From Paguma larvata (lineage: Eukaryota; Chordata; Mammalia; Carnivora; Viverridae), in the NCBI GenBank assembly GCA_030068075.1, contig CM057841.1, positions 39,039,030 through 39,103,029 on the forward strand: a stretch of DNA of 64,000 nucleotides, read 5' to 3'. The notes under the pieces are model-generated. The model did not search any database. It was not told where the DNA came from and was given only the letters and a program-made list of their open reading frames with translations. How positions within the stretch are numbered: position 1 is the first letter of the stretch; each line of letters begins with the position of its first letter. This document shows, one piece after another, positions 34,011-45,250 of this stretch. The translations under genes and the position numbers were made by a program.

Positions 34011-34559
34011 TAAGTGAGTTACAGAGGAGAGATCAAGTTCATATTACGTGTTTCTACAATTGTTGGTTTGAAGGATTAGTGTAAACAAGCTAGAATCCCA
34101 GAACTTTTATATGGATGTAGCAAGAGCTCTTTGGCCACAAGTAATATTCTTCCTCAAATGCTTAATTTGGCACAAAATAGGATTCAAAATATGGTTCAAA
34201 ATAGTATTCAAAATAAAATTGTTGGAATCTTCTGGAGATTCACAGGAAGTGAGTAATGTAGATAGAAAAATCTCAGATTTTTAAATTTGTTGGTGAGAAC
34301 AGCAGAGGATATGCTTACATATTCTCTTTGGTACCCACTACCTACATCATGGTTGAGGAAATAAGATTTGGGTTATATAAACTGATGTAATAAAAATTAT
34401 AGTTCCTTTGGGAATATTTCTATTGGAGGATCGTATTCCAAAATAACTTTGGTCATTTAATCCCACTTCAACCTGTGTTGCAATTAACATGCTTGTTTTA
34501 TTTCTTGGCCAAACTCAAGGGTTGTTTTGTTCATTCATTTGTTTTTTGTTTGTTTGCTT
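34011..34559. other. Unannotated stretch
   Basis: No recognised repeat or gene. A TTTG-rich patch lies near 34530-34560. Small direct repeats ('aaaatagnattcaaaat') recur near 34175-34215. Confidence 0.5.
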
Positions 34560-34580
34560 TATAGTAGAAAGTACATAACA

Positions 34581-34751
34581 GAGGTGTCTGGGCGGTTCAA
34601 TCGGCATCGACTCTCAATTTTGGCTCAAATCAGGATCTCACAGTTCATGAGATAGACAGATAGTGTAGAGCCTGCTTGGGATTCTCTCTATTTGCCTATT
34701 TGCCCCTCCCCCCTGCTCATGTGCACCCTACTAAAAAAATAAACTTTAAAA
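34581..34751 (+). mobile_element. CanSINE nested in antisense L1
   Basis: A diverged head 'GAGGTGTCTGGGCGGTTCAA' is followed by 'attttggctcaaatcaggatctcac', 'agagcctgcttgggattctctc', pyrimidine-rich sequence and an A-rich tail. Perfect 10-bp duplications AAAGTACATA flank it (34568-34577 and 34752-34761). It interrupts the 3' UTR of an antisense L1, so it is younger than that L1. Confidence 0.93.
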
Positions 34752-35640
34752 AAAGTACATACAATTTACTATCTTAGCCATGTTTAAGTGTACTCTATTG
34801 CTAACCATAGCACATTGCTTTGCAACAGCTCTCCTAGAACTTTCTCATCTTGCAAAACTCTATAACCATTGAACACTGACTACCCATTTCTTCCTTCCCC
34901 AGCCCATTGAAACCACCATCTGCTTTATTTCAAACAATTTGACTAATTTAGATAACTTATGTAAGTGGAATCAGGCAATATTCATCTTTTTGTGGCTGCC
35001 TCATTTAACAAATTAGCTTTAAAAGTTTTTGATGTTGCAGCATAAGATTTTCTTCCTTTGTAAGGCTGATCAATAGCCCATTATATGTATATACCCATTT
35101 TATTTACCTGTTCATCTGTGATGGGTATTTATGTTGCTTCTACCTTTTGGCTATTGTGAATAATGTCAGTGATACTGGGTGTGCATATATCCCTTTGATA
35201 GCCTGATTTCAATTCTTTTGGAAATATTTTGGATCTATGATTGCTAGATCATATGGTAATTCTATTTCTATTTTTCTTTTGAGGAAGCCCATGCATTTTT
35301 TTCATAAAGCTGCACCATTTTATATTCTCACCAACAGTACACATTTTATCAATATCCTTGACATTTTTCTTTTTAATATTGCCACCCTAATGGATGTGAA
35401 GTAGTATCTCATTTTAATTTTGGTATATATTTCCTTGATGATGAGGAATGTAGACCATCTTCTCGTATGCTTACTGGCCATTTGTCTATCTTTTTTTGGA
35501 GAAGTATCTATTAAAGCTCTTAGCTCATTTTTTAATCAGGTTATTTTTGTTGTTGATATAGTCTGGAAATTAACACCTTATCAGATATATGGCTTGCAAA
35601 TATATTTCCCATTTATAGGTTGCCTTAGATTTTGCAGTAT
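34752..35640 (-). mobile_element. Old L1 LINE, 3' UTR and ORF2 end, antisense
   Basis: The plus strand reads 'acaatttactatcttagcca', 'aactctataaccattgaacac', 'ataagtgg/gtaagtggaatcaggcaatattcatctttttgtggctg', 'ttggctattgtgaataatg', 'gctagatcatatggtaattc', 'gctgcaccattttatattctcaccaacagtac', 'ggccatttgtctatc' and 'ttatcagatatatggcttgcaaatat'. This is the reverse complement of an old L1 3' region in order. A short piece continues left of the nested CanSINE (about 34560-34580). All frames are broken. Confidence 0.9.
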
Positions 35641-36369
35641 TTTTATTTTACAAAGTATGATCAATACTTTAAGCAATGTATAAAAACTCAAGATAAATCA
35701 AAATCTATGATCAATGATTTTAATGTTTTAACTTTAATGTTAAACTTTAATGTTTTAATTTTAACTCTGAATACAAATAATCCCTTTAATTCTTCTATCT
35801 ATATCCACAGATAAACAAATCTTCGCCCACTCCGCTGCTTTGGCTTTTCTTCCCATGTTTCCTAATCTGTGCTGAATATTGTATGAATTTTCAACTTTTT
35901 CATAAAGTTAAGCTTTATGAAAAGACACCAGATGATAATGAAAATATGTAGCAACTGAATTTTAGGAAATAGTGTAACACTACCCAAATTTCATTTGCAA
36001 CATTTAGGAGCAACCTAGTGTGTAATGTGGGGTTTTTAAGGCTCACACTGCATTATAAAATCAGATACCTTACTTATACACAACACTGTCTGATCTAAAA
36101 GTATGGTCACATGGATGTATTTGTGTTTCAGTTGTTTGGTTTTTGTTTTTCTTAGAAAGCAATAGTAGTCTGGGATTAAAATTTTAGAAACTTTTATGTT
36201 GATAGACCAAATTAGAGTATTTGGACAACTATTGTTTACAAAATTCCAGGTTCTATAAAAGTATATAAAATAGAAAATAAAATCCAAAGAACTATCTGAA
36301 CTCACTAATAGCTAAAATGATACATAATTTACTGTGTCAATAACTATTATACATTCTTGTCTTGCAATA
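35641..36369. other. Unannotated AT-rich stretch
   Basis: No recognised repeat or gene. A short local tandem of 'ACTTTAATGTT' units occurs at about 35717-35766. Confidence 0.5.
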
Positions 36370-36545
36370 AATTGCTTAATCTGTACCATAACCCAATACA
36401 ATTGAGAGTATTATTCTCATTTTGTAAATGAGAGTTCAAATGCTAATGGAACATATCCATGGTTACAAATATGGTAGGAGGAAGCATGCAGATTTGAACC
36501 TGGGAAGTTTGACAGATTCCTTTTGCTTCATTACCCCCACAATCT
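36370..36545 (+). mobile_element. MIR SINE fossil
   Basis: 'TTGAGAGTATTATTCTCATT', 'ttgtaaatgagagttcaaatgc', 'ccatggttacaaatatggtaggaggaagc' and 'agatttgaacctgggaagt' match the MIR 3' two-thirds in forward order. Confidence 0.6.
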
Positions 36546-37149
36546 TAATTCCTCCTTTGTTTATATGCTTTAATGGGCTGAATAGGTTATTTATTGGATC
36601 AACGTAAAAATACTTAATTTTTTTTGATTGCCAAAAACCTGAAATTAAAAGTATTTAATTAACATGTCCTTGAAAATAGATGGTTTATGCCTATTTTGCA
36701 AATATTGAATATCTAGGAGCAGATAATGCCTTTTGACTGGAAAAGAAGGTTTTATTTTCATTAGAACCCTACTTTTGGATAATTTCTCTTCTTATAATGA
36801 CGTAAATTGCCAGATTCACCAAATTGTGTTTCATGAGACCTAATTAAAATCAGGTGAGAGTGCAAGCATGCGTCACCAAGTTGTTTTTAGTAAAATGGAA
36901 ATTAAATGGGACTAATTAAAGAGAGTGATAGCCTTCGTTAGATTCCTTGGAGATTTGCAAAAAATTACTATGGTTAACTTTCCTGGAGATCCAAGAAAAC
37001 AAAATTGGGAGTTCACCTCTAGTCACTAAAGTGTTCCAAATGTATTAGTAAACAAATATAGTTCTTTATAGATCTGTTACTCACTACCTATGGGGCCTCA
37101 TGAGAGTTCCATTAGATTTTTTTTTCCTGTTTACAAAGCACAGCATTTA
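36546..37149. other. Repeat-free stretch with homeodomain-type motifs
   Basis: No transposon is recognised. Around 36800-36960 several TAATTAAA motifs and a CpG-containing GCATGCGTCACC segment cluster. It is a speculative regulatory candidate (see findings). Confidence 0.4.
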
Positions 37150-37285
37150 GATGAATATGTTTGTAGCCAAAATGCTGTGTGTCAGTCATGGTCCTCATCC
37201 TTGGGAAGCTCCCTGGCTTCAAAGTGCTCATAGCCTAGTTGGGGAAGAAAGGTAAGTAAACAGATAAATAATTCCGAAATAGTCA
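37150..37285 (+). mobile_element. L2 LINE 3'-end fossil
   Basis: 'GCTGTGTGTCAGTCATGGTC', 'ctcatccttgggaagctccctggcttcaaagtgctcatagcctagttggggaa', 'gtaagtaaacagataaataattc' matches the L2 3' UTR ('gatgaataagacatggtccctgccctcaaggagctcacagtctagtaggggagacag'). Confidence 0.65.
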
Positions 37286-37589
37286 TAAGAAATGTCCATA
37301 CTCACTCAAAGAAACTTATGTTGGGAAATGTGGATGTACATTAATGAAAATTTTATCATAAAAAGCCCGAGAGACAGGAAGGGTCAGTATTGTATTTTTG
37401 ATTTAACAAAATGACAGCAGCCCTGAATTTCTGTGGGATACCCCCCACACAAATCATCTACATGTTGCTTGTTGATCTGTCTCCTCCTGGGGAGCAGAAC
37501 TAGCTAGATGGTCCTAAGGTCAGGACACTTATCATCCAGTGTCAGGGTCCAATTTCATATCCAGAAAGGACAAACTCAAGCTCCACGGA

Positions 37590-37700
37590 CATGCTGTAGG
37601 AATTTGACATAGTTATGCTGCCTTACTTGAGCTCAGTTTCTTCATCTTTAAAGGGTTGGCCCAATTAAATATTATTTAAGAGTTAAATGGAAACAGAGTA
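37590..37700 (-). mobile_element. Possible MIR fragment
   Basis: 'TTGAGCTCAGTTTCTTCATC' followed by 'tttaaagggttggccc' resembles the 'cctcagtttcctcatctgtaaaatggg' segment of a reverse MIR. The flanks are too diverged to extend. Confidence 0.4.
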
Positions 37701-37734
37701 AAATGGAATCTCAAAGTTACTGTTTCAAGTATCA

Positions 37735-38025
37735 GATGAGACAAACAAAAGACAGCATGTTGTATGATTCCACTTATATAAAATGTCTACAATAGGGCAA
37801 TCAATAGAGACAGAAAGTGGAGTGCAGTTACTTCGGCTGAGACTGGGAACAAAGACTTTGTGTAAATAGGAGGAACTTCTAGGATGATATCAAGGTTCTA
37901 AAATTGAATTATGGTAAGGATTGCATGAGTCTATAAATTGGCCAAAATTATTGAATTAGACCATTAGAATGTATGTATTATTCTATGATATGTAAATTGA
38001 AGCTCAATAAAGTTATGATCAAAAA
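37735..38025 (+). mobile_element. L1 LINE 3' UTR end
   Basis: 'GCATGTTGTATGATTCCACT', 'tatataaaatgtctacaatagggcaatcaatagagacagaaagtgg', 'ttattgaattagaccattagaatg' and 'gatatgtaaattgaagctcaataaag' are the end of an old L1 3' UTR in forward orientation. Confidence 0.8.
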
Positions 38026-39164
38026 AATAGAAAAGTTGAACAAATCGGATAAATTCTCAAAAGGCTTTCCCAGCTTCAAAAATACTCTGATTCTACGATT
38101 CCAAGGATAATTTTCTTAAGTTTTTTTTTTCCATTTACTATTTTTAATTTAAATTTTTCATTATATAGAGATGCCATTTTTGTAATGATCTGGCTCCCAC
38201 AAAGATGTTCCTATGACTGTTCTAAACCATGTGACAACATTTTTATTCTATTTAGTTCTAAAGATGCTCCTTTCCCTAGGTGCCCTGTGGTTTACTCTGG
38301 CCTAAGAAACTTCCTCAAAATTAAAGAATTAGAGTTACAAATATTGACTCCACTCACTCTTTCCCGATCTTCTAAATTGATCAAATCTTAACCTTTGGGC
38401 AGATTCACCCTTTCTGCAATGACCTGTGTTGAAGTCTACATCTTTTAAGAAAACTGGTAAATGAAGGTCATGATTTAGGACTTCTGAAGGAAAGGAGTTC
38501 TACTCTATTTCACATTAATCGCCTTCCTCTGGTTGACAGTGAGCCCCTCGAATCATCCGTGTCCTCAGCAAACATTATTGTGCTGTTAAAGCTCATGTGC
38601 GTCTCTGCCATGTTCCTAGAGTATTAGTACTCCTTCTTAAGTCAGACTTGGAGGGGGGGAAGAAAAAAGAGATGGAGATCAATGGTCAGATTTTATACTA
38701 TAGCCTACCTGTGCCCACACCTGTCTTTTTCCACCCTAATGCTTCTTTTATTTAATGCTCGTTAAAATCCCATGGGTCCATCATTAGTGATAAGTTATCA
38801 AACTGAATATAAACTTAGCAGATAAGATATGGACACAAAGTCTTTTTTTCCTGCTTTCCTTCCTCACATTTTTTCTTCTTTCTCTACAGACTATAAGTTC
38901 CATGGAGTGAGGGATGGGGTAGGATATTGCCTTTCATTCGCAGCGGCTCTAAGAGTCTTGATTAGCAAGTTAGAAAGTCAACACTTCACATGACTGAGCA
39001 GAGAGTGTATGTCACAGTAGTGACTCCTGAGAAATGAGGCTGAATGAAGGAGATCTAGCCTTCATCACTATTATACTCAGGGAGACAACTAGTCCACAAT
39101 CACGCAGGTGAAGGTCGCTAACGAGTGAACAAAAAGGTACCCACTCTCCTCAGTTACCATTTAC
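38026..39164. other. Unannotated stretch
   Basis: No repeat family could be assigned and there is no supported gene. A pyrimidine-rich then 'actataagttccatggagtg' stretch near 38855-38905 could be a weak L2 trace. Confidence 0.45.
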
Positions 39165-39345
39165 ATCAGCAATCCTCAACTTTATAGCATGTGAGGGTTT
39201 GTGGGCAACATCTAAGAAAAATACCAGAGTCTGGGACCCTTACAAGTGCAAAGTTGGAATCATGTAGAAAGCGTCCGGGGTCTGCCATTCTTTTTAACTT
39301 CCAGGTGATTCCAACTTCTAGCTAGTTTCGAGAAGTCATCTTTAA
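39165..39345 (+). mobile_element. hAT-Charlie nonautonomous element (MER5A-like)
   Basis: 'ACATCAGCAATCCTCAACTT' at the left end and 'ccaggtgattccaacttctagc' near the right, with 'ccagagtctgggaccc' between, follow the MER5A layout with weak terminal inverted similarity. It is diverged. Confidence 0.5.
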
Positions 39346-40079
39346 ACTCAGGATAATCCAGTCTGTACACAGGTAGTTAGTGCTGCTGTCCTGCAAGCAA
39401 TAACCTCTTATCTGCTGGCTTTCTCTACTCATGGGACATTCTGGCCTTTCACACTCAAACTTCACCACACCTCTTACTAACCTTTTGCAGAGTTCTCAGT
39501 ATAAAGTTTCCCTAAGTGTGAACATTCCACGTGACAAATAACACTATCCACCTAGTCTTCAAAGGTAGAAAGAAGTATCTCAGACTTTTCCTTGTTTGCA
39601 CTGAATTAGTCCACAACTCCTATTGTCTCTGCAGTTGAACTTTGAATAAAGCGGGGGTTAGAGGTACCGACCTCCTTCCATCTCACCATTGAAAATTCCA
39701 GTATAACTTCAACTCCCCCCAACTAGTACAGTTGATTAGAAGTCTTACCCATAAGCAGTTGGCTAACACATATTTTTCATGTTGTATTATATGCTGAATT
39801 TGTTTAATTAAGTAAGCTGAAAAAATTCTTAAGAAAATCATAAGACAAAGTACTTTTTACAGTACTATACTGTATCTAAAAACAAAACAAAACAAAACAA
39901 ATCTGTATAGAAGTAGACCCATGTAGTCCAAATCTGTTTTGTTTAAGGGTCAACTTTATTCTTTAGGACATTCTGCTCCATCTCAGCATCTATGCTGAGA
40001 CTTCATTGTGTATGATCTGATGACTGTATTGGTATCCAAAATATTCTACTTCTCCCTCCCTCATTTATTTTATATGGTG
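39346..40079. other. Unannotated stretch
   Basis: No recognised repeat, apart from (AAAAC)n at 39881-39900. No gene is supported. Confidence 0.5.
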
Positions 40080-40525
40080 CTTCCAGAGTAAAGTTATCTT
40101 CCTGTAACACACATCATGTTATTCTCTGTTTTATAAAACTAATGAGTAAGGAAAAACAAAAAGCAACAAAACACAACAAAAAACAGCAGAACTTCCTACA
40201 GAATAGTATACAGGCTGGAAACAATTTCTTGCATAATTTGACTCTAGCACTTCTTTATAGTGTCCTCTCTTCCACCCACTTCTGAGCCACTTAAGCTCAC
40301 CCCACGGGTCAATTGTCTTAATCATATCTGATTTTTCGACCACCCATGACCTATGCATGCCATGCTTCTGAACTCCAGCGCCATTCTCCCCCACATCCCT
40401 AAACTCCCTGCCATCCACCTATCCCGGAGCAGGATGACTTTCCCTTAAAATCAAGTCAAATGAGAATTCCTTTGTGAACCCTCATCCACACTCTGCTTCC
40501 CAGATTTGAAGCATTCTATTGGTTT
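40080..40525 (+). mobile_element. L2 LINE fossil
   Basis: Text such as 'gtaaagttatcttcctgtaacacacatcatgttattc', 'atgacctatgcatgccatgcttc', 'aactccagcgccattctccc' and 'caaatgagaattcctttgtgaaccctcatccaca' follows the L2 region around the ORF2 end at low identity. An A-rich patch (40150-40190) interrupts it. The 95-codon minus-strand frame here is incidental. Confidence 0.5.
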
Positions 40526-40588
40526 CCACAGAGGAGGAGTTGGTCCAGCCTTCCAATCCTGTTTATGTGATCAAAAATAAAGTTTGCA

Positions 40589-40804
40589 GGGGCACCTGGG
40601 TGGCTCAGTGGACTGAGCATTCATCTTCGGCTCAGGTCATGATGTCGTGGTTCCTGAATTTGAGTCCCATGTGAGGCTCTGTGCTGACAGCTCAGAGCTT
40701 CCTTCATATTCTGTGTCTTCCTCTCTCTCTCTGACCCTCTCCCACCTGCACTGTCTCTCTCTCTCTCAAAAATGAATACACATCACAAAAAATTTTTTTA
40801 ACTT
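40589..40804 (+). mobile_element. CanSINE with perfect target-site duplication
   Basis: Well-preserved head 'GGGGCACCTGGGTGGCTCAG', 'ggctcaggtcatgatgtcg', 'gctctgtgctgacagctcag', TC-rich block and A-rich tail. Perfect 10-bp duplications AAAGTTTGCA flank it (40579-40588 and 40805-40814). Confidence 0.97.
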
Positions 40805-40814
40805 AAAGTTTGCA

Positions 40815-42639
40815 TTAAGCAATGGATTTCACTTAGAGCTTACCATTGTACCCATTCCTCCAAAACCACCAGCAGTCTGTTTCAATCATTGATTACTTAT
40901 AAGTGAATATTGGAAAAAAAGAGGGAACAGAAAATGGTTACTTTTTATAGACAAAAATTCCAGAAATCATGTTGGAACTGGGATGTCACATCAGTTTAAG
41001 TCCATCTATGTATTTTTCAGCATCATATAGCTTACAAATAGTTTACTGTGCCACAGTATATAGGGATTTTTTAAAAAAATGAATATGCAGTATGATTTGT
41101 GGAAAGACAGCTCAAAGTATGTCTCTTGCAGTGGAACTGTTCTTATGAAATATTATTGCTCCTCAAATATATATACCATTCTGTCTTTTTAACATACTTC
41201 TCTTCAACGTTTTTCCAATAATTGTGACTGGAGAATATATACTATGTAATTGCTATAGACGATTTAATACTGTAGCTAGAACGGCAACTTTTTGGCACTT
41301 GATTTGTAAGCTAAGGAGCCACTAAAACTTTTAACAACCAGGAAGCCCACGCGGTAGGAGGAAGAGTAACTACGTTGTCTTGAGGATACCTGGTAGGATA
41401 TTGTATCCTCACTTAATAAAGCAGCTTATTAGATTTCCTAAAATAAGTATTCCTAAAAGAATGGCCATATATTGCTAACTTCATGAGTCACCCTGAAGAC
41501 CCACTTCTATTTAGAGAGTGAATCTCTTGGATTACAAGATTTGCATTTAAATGGTCTATTTCCCCCTTGCAGCTACAGGTTTCTGTGTAGGATAATACTA
41601 CTCTTTCTTTGTGCAGCATGGACAGAAAGGGTCCTAATAAATCCCACTATTGGGATGATCCCTGAATTTATCAATGATTTTAAGCCATTTTAACAGACCC
41701 ATTTGAAGAAGTTTTCCTCAGTCTCCTTTTGGGAGTTTTAAAACATATTTAGCATAATTAGCTACTTCCCTGCAGGCTATCTTTATTAATTTCAGAAAAA
41801 TGCACCCACTTTTTCTTAGTAAATTAAAGAAAAACATATTTGAAAACTAAACACAATTGCAATAGCAAAATCGGCAATAGCTTAACACTTATTAAAGTAT
41901 CTTCTTGATATTACATATCTCTTTGTCCAGAGTTTGAGAAATTGAACAAAAGAAGAGCTAAAGGAAATATAATCCAGAATCATGGAACTGAAGATTCACA
42001 CTTACAACCTTAAAACTAGCCACTGGGGCTAGTGTATGTGGTCATACTACTGTGGGCTCAGATTATGTGGTGTAACATCCTAACTTTATAAATTTCTTGT
42101 CCAATTTGCAAAAAGGGAGAATCGAGACTAGAATAATTCAAAGGAAGTGACAAAGTTTGTGGCATACTGTGGATATTTTCTCTCTATCAAATGCTTTCAA
42201 GGCCTTCCTGAGACTTAGTCCAATGTGCCATTCATTACCACAAAAGGCACATGTAATGAAATGTCTGTGTGATGTGGATGAGAGGGAGGAGAAAGACCTA
42301 TATTCACATAGTCCATCTCTATGCTTTGTGTATGTGTGTGCGTTTGTGTCGTATAAAACATTCACAAAGACACAAAAGCAAGCCTGAGCAAATGGAATTG
42401 AAATTATGAGGTCTTCAGACATTCTAACTAAGAACATTCTAACTTGGATGATACTAGATACAACTTAAGAAAAAAAATGTAAAAGGTTTTAAGAAACCCC
42501 TGTGTAGAAATAAAAATAGTAAGGACAAGGGGGCATATTCTATCACACAGTAAGCATTCTTCATAGCTTCTTCCTCAAAAGACTAACCCAAGAAAATAGT
42601 GGAGCATGGTTATGTAAGTAGGCACAACATTGAAAAAGA
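40815..42639. other. Unannotated 1.8-kb stretch
   Basis: No recognised transposon or gene. Opposing open frames at 42138-42437 have no protein signature. Confidence 0.5.
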
Positions 42640-43010
42640 ATGACCCAAACTACATATAAAATGACCTAGGAGTTTAATATTTCAAATTACTAACGAAAAG
42701 TTAGCCTTTTTAAAATAGATTGTGTTGAAAAAACTAGATAGTAATTAGCAATGCGATTATATTTGATCTATTTGTCATACCACACACAACAATGAATTCC
42801 AGATAAATTGGAGGAATGGGGCTGCAGACTAAGAAGTTCTTTAAGTACTAGAAAAAATATGATTTTTGATTAACCTGGGAATAAAGTATGATTAGGGCAA
42901 AGATAACTCTAAGGTATAAAGAACATTTAAATTCTAAAGAAACAGTAGCCCAAAAAGTCATGCAGCAAAATGAGCAAATGACAAACATAAATATTAAAAT
43001 GGCCATTAAA

Positions 43011-43230
43011 GGGGCGCCTGGGTGGCTCAGTCGGTGAAGCAGCTGACTTCGGCTCAGGTCATATCTCACGGTCTGTGCGTTCAAGCCCTGTGTCGGTATG
43101 TGCTGATGGCTGAGCCTGGAGCCTGCTTCAGATTCTGTGTCTCTGTCTCTCTCTGCCCTTCCCCTGCTCATAATCTGTCTCTGTGTCTCTCAAAAATAAA
43201 TAAATATTAAAACAAATTAAAAAAAATAAG
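43011..43230 (+). mobile_element. Young CanSINE with perfect target-site duplication
   Basis: Near-consensus head 'GGGGCGCCTGGGTGGCTCAG' continuing 'tcggtgaagcagctgacttc', then 'ggctcaggtcatatctcacggtctgtgcg', 'gagcctggagcctgcttcag', TC block and AAATAAATAAAT tail. Perfect 12-bp duplications ATGGCCATTAAA lie at 42999-43010 and 43231-43242. It is inserted in an old L1. Confidence 0.98.
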
Positions 43231-43506
43231 ATGGCCATTAAAGTTATAAACAGTTAAGACCTCATACATAAGAGAATGCAAATAAAAACCACATTCAGAT
43301 GTTGTATCTCACCCATCAGATTGGCCAGACTCCGAAAATTGGATAATGCACTATCTTGTCTAGGCCATAAAAAGTCTGCGCTGTCTTGCAATGTGGTTTA
43401 CACGCAAAAAATGTAAAAACAACAACTTATAGACACACTTTGCCAACATCTCACATAACTTTGTGTTGACTTGCCCTTTGACCAAGTAAAGTAACTTCTA
43501 GGAATT

Positions 43507-43730
43507 AAAAAAAAATTTTTTTTCTTAACGTGTATTTATTTTTGAGACATAGAGACACAGCATGAGCAGAAGAAGGGTAGAGAGAGAAGAGGGAGACACA
43601 GAATCTGAAGCAGGCTCCAGGCTCTGAGCCGTCAGCACAGAGCCCGACGCGGGGCTCAAACTCATAGACGGTGAGATCATGACCTGAGCCGAAGTCGGAC
43701 ACTCAACCAACTGAGCCACCCAGGCTCTCC
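43507..43730 (-). mobile_element. CanSINE, minus strand, in old L1
   Basis: Reverse complement of a near-consensus copy: 'gacttcggctcaggtcatgatctcac', 'cgtcgggctctgtgctgacggctcagagcctggagcctgcttcagattctgtgtctccc' read on the minus strand. The flanks AACTTCTAGGAATT (43493-43506) and AACTTGTAGGAATT (43731-43744) are a 14-bp target duplication with one mismatch. The duplicated site is itself the L1 'acttctaggaattta' segment. Confidence 0.97.
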
Positions 43731-44095
43731 AACTTGTAGGAATTTATCCTGATGATGCAACCCCAGGAATAAAAAAAATATAAAGTCATTCCCTTGCATA
43801 CAAAGTTATTACACAAAGTTATTTCCTTATGTTATAAGAAAATTGCATTATATGAAAATGCAACACTTTTGAAATGGCCTAAATGCCCAAATATCAGAGA
43901 TTTGTTGAATAAACTATTTTGCATATACACCAGGAGTATAATGTTGTTTTGAAAATAAGGATGCCTATGAATATAAAGAGTACTCCAAAGTATGTTACTA
44001 AATTAAGAAAGTACCCACATCTATATTGTATGCTGCCTTTTGTTTGTGAAAGAATGGAGGAAAAATGAGTCAAAGAGGATGAAGGAAAATAACTC

Positions 44096-44829
44096 TGTCT
44101 ATAATAAGGAAAACGCCAAAACTAAGACTTTTTTTGTAGCATGCCTCATTTTTGTAGCGTTGTAAACCTAGAAACTCTTTCATATGTGCAGTGTACAATT
44201 TAGTTGGATGTTGGGGCTCTTCTTGAGGAAGGAAATACACACAAACATATGTAATAGTGATTGTGTGTGTTTTTGTGTGTTATATCACACATGCATGCAC
44301 GTATTTGTTCTCACTTCCTTATTGAAACAATCTAGAAGTAACATTAATTCTAGTAGTAATAAAACATACATTCATATATTATATCTCTATCTTATCTGCA
44401 TATCTGGCATACATATCTTGGCTTCAGAATATTGCTCACTCCCAAAAGGAATCCATTCTGGACAAATCACAGCCAAATCTGGACAATTTCATTATCCCAA
44501 AAGAGAAAGACAGTGATGGAGTCTAGACCTTTACAGTAAAATAAGAATGTGTGATTTCACTTTGAAACTAAATTGATAGAAGATAAATAAATATGAACAT
44601 GAAAAAAAAAAAAAAGGAGAGGAGGAGAGACAGCATCCTTATCGTGCCAGGTCTCTTGAAGGTGAAGTAAATGGTGGGGTTGGAATACCATTAGTTTGCA
44701 ATTCTCAGTTAAACTGTTCCTGGCAAATGTCATGAGGAGTGACAGCTGATAGCAGCACCGCGACATCTAAAACAGTCTCCCTGCAAATTGCTGATTGTGT
44801 AGAAGGGGAAGTACAGTAGTGTGAAGAAA
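44096..44829. other. Unannotated stretch
   Basis: No recognised repeat family or gene. An A-run of about 14 followed by GGAGAGGAGG lies at 44601-44630, and GT-rich text near 44265-44285. Confidence 0.5.
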
Positions 44830-45250
44830 CTGGGCAATACCCAGACAACAAGGTAATAATAAACATTACACAAAGGGACAGTCAGATACCATGTACCTCC
44901 TGGTCTATGTGATACATTAAAAATGTTTCTGTCTTATCTATGCCACAATCTAGCCATGCATATACCACTTGTGTCTGAGAACAACTCAGAAATAAGAAAC
45001 AAGCTGCAACAAGCCTGTATTTTTCCAAATGTCCATGCCATGAAAGATTATATAATTCTGAGAGCCAACTCTAAATTAAATAAAACCCAAAGACATGAAA
45101 CAACTGTATACAAAGCATAGCCCTCAATTAGATCTTGTACTGAGGAGGAAAATGCTATATTACAATATTGGAACAGTGATTATCTAACTAACTAGATGAA
45201 CATGTAGGAATTATTGTACCAAGACTGAGAATGAAGTGTTAAGTCTTCTA
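44830..45250 (+). mobile_element. Probable old L1 3' UTR fragment
   Basis: 'CTGGGCAATACCCAGACAAC', 'gtccatgccatgaaagattatataattctg', 'acatgaaacaactgtatac', 'gatcttgtactgaggaggaaaatgctatattacaatattgg' and 'gattatctaactaactagatgaac' follow the old L1 3' UTR pattern ('caatgtcatgaaagacaa... acatgacaactaaatgc... gatcctgtactggag...aaaaatgctataaaggacattattggg'). Confidence 0.55.

Larger units (their letters stand above)
42640..44095 (+). mobile_element. Old L1 LINE (ORF2 end to 3' UTR), split by two CanSINEs
   Basis: Before the first SINE: 'TTCCAGATAAATTGGAGGAA' and 'aagtactagaaaaaatatgatt'. Between the SINEs: 'agagaatgcaaataaaaaccacattcag', 'cacccatcagattggccagac', 'cctttgaccaagtaaagtaacttctaggaatt'. 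After them: 'aatggcctaaatgcccaaatatcag', 'gttgaataaactattttgcatatac' and 'gtatgctgccttttgtttgtgaaag'. These are successive parts of an ancient L1 (L1ME/L1M-like) in one orientation. The frame is thoroughly broken. Confidence 0.85.

Noticed and set aside
42848..43210. Frames of 107 and 62 codons on both strands
   Set aside because: Both cross the CanSINE at 43011-43230; SINE-derived frames like this recur at 43505-43719, 56966-57403 and 62849-63082.
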